DNA of 62,200 nt, taken from assembly GCA_020343875.1 (NCBI GenBank), contig CP070811.1, positions 3,418,419 to 3,480,618 of the forward strand. Reading direction: 5' to 3'. The position numbers and the translations under genes are program-made. The notes under the pieces were generated by a model that did no database searches, was not told the origin of the DNA, and worked only from the letters and a program-made list of their open reading frames with translations. Shown here one piece after another: positions 62,063 through 62,200 of this stretch (positions within the stretch are counted from its first letter, which is position 1; each line of letters starts with the position of its first letter). The stretch comes from Anaerolineales bacterium. Lineage in GTDB: Bacteria; Chloroflexota; Anaerolineae; 4572-78; NAK82.

Positions 62063-62200
62063 TTATTGGTCTTCTTGTGTACGCTTAATCGATCGTAGGG
62101 CAGCTTTCACCTGTTTCCAGTTGATCCTCACCCGTTGGACTTGATCTGGCTCAACAACGTGCTGGCTGTAGCGTGCCTCTACAAAGGCTTGGGTTAGCAG
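62063..62200 (-). CDS. C-terminal end of a DUF4129-like protein (partial)
   Basis: The last 45 codons of a minus-strand gene run into the window edge. The sequence LTQAFVEARYSQHVVEPDQV followed by an Arg/Lys-rich helix resembles the end of DUF4129 domains, which often cap transglutaminase-like membrane proteins. Its stop abuts the ubiB stop directly, so the two genes are convergent with no gap. The family call rests on a short segment. Confidence 0.6.
   Translation of the reverse strand: MLTQAFVEARYSQHVVEPDQVQRVRINWKQVKAALRSIKRTQEDQ

Noticed and set aside
1..62200. CRISPR array, transposase or phage genes
   Set aside because: No regularly spaced direct repeats, Cas-like proteins, DDE transposases or integrases were seen; short dispersed palindromes are the only repeat family.

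Overview
The window is a continuous, gene-dense stretch of bacterial chromosome. The gene set suggests a member of the Chloroflexota, probably Anaerolineae-like: a tuf-rpmG-secE-nusG-rplKAJL cluster, a fused GlyQ-GlyS glycyl-tRNA synthetase, an F420-type luciferase-like oxidoreductase, FHA and SH3 surface proteins, an Anaerolineae-style NDP-sugar pyrophosphorylase/mutase fusion, and a thermophile-type alpha-glucan phosphorylase. The lineage is inferred from gene content; no rRNA is present. Promoters close to the sigma-70 consensus (TTGACA/TATAAT, 16-18 bp spacing) can be read by eye in front of many units. GTG and TTG starts are common.

Layout. 1-4.7 kb (+): end of tuf, rpmG, secE, nusG, rplK, rplA, an L10 leader with attenuator, rplJ, rplL. 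4.8-7.3 kb (-): sugar nucleotidyltransferase with a degenerate mutase domain. 7.6-10.6 kb (+): zwf, pgl and an SDR (oxidative pentose phosphate entry). 10.6-11.8 kb (-): threonine synthase. 12-13.9 kb (+): UPF0173 hydrolase and a GNAT-like protein. 14-18.5 kb (-): glyQS, recO and a small four-helix membrane protein. 18.9-24.7 kb (+): four tandem surface or FHA proteins built from shared Ig-like, SH3, NBR1-type and FHA modules. 24.9-27.8 kb (-): a STAND-like TPR ATPase and ComEA. 28-31.7 kb (+): a secreted glycosidase-like protein, an AlaC-type aminotransferase and a second GNAT-like protein. 31.7-32.8 kb (-): a medium-chain dehydrogenase.

33-35.5 kb (+): a promoter, a roughly 280-nt potentially structured 5' leader, a small unknown protein, a Gate-domain (nucleoside recognition) membrane protein and an overlapping solute-binding protein. 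35.5-37.3 kb (-): an alkaline-phosphatase-superfamily enzyme, an O-methyltransferase and a tiny membrane protein. 37.5-45.8 kb (-): a polyamine module (RodZ-like protein, potA, potB, potC, potD, aldehyde dehydrogenase, class III aminotransferase). It would import putrescine or spermidine and oxidise it towards GABA or succinate, and stem-loops lie at several of its gene junctions. 46.2-47.4 kb (+): GT4 glycosyltransferase. 47.9-53.2 kb (-): glgP-acnA. 53.4-59.8 kb (-): tpx, GT2 glycosyltransferase, LLM oxidoreductase, Gfo/Idh/MocA oxidoreductase, a DUF4062-like protein, a zinc-ribbon membrane protein and DegV. Then come tRNA-Thr and tRNA-His (-), a UbiB/ABC1 kinase (+) and the end of a DUF4129-like gene (-).

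The points most worth following are the modular FHA/Ig/SH3 surface cluster, the structured leader in front of the Gate-domain/solute-binding unit, and a family of about 78-bp palindromic repeats found in at least three intergenic regions. No CRISPR array, transposase gene, rRNA or phage genes were seen.
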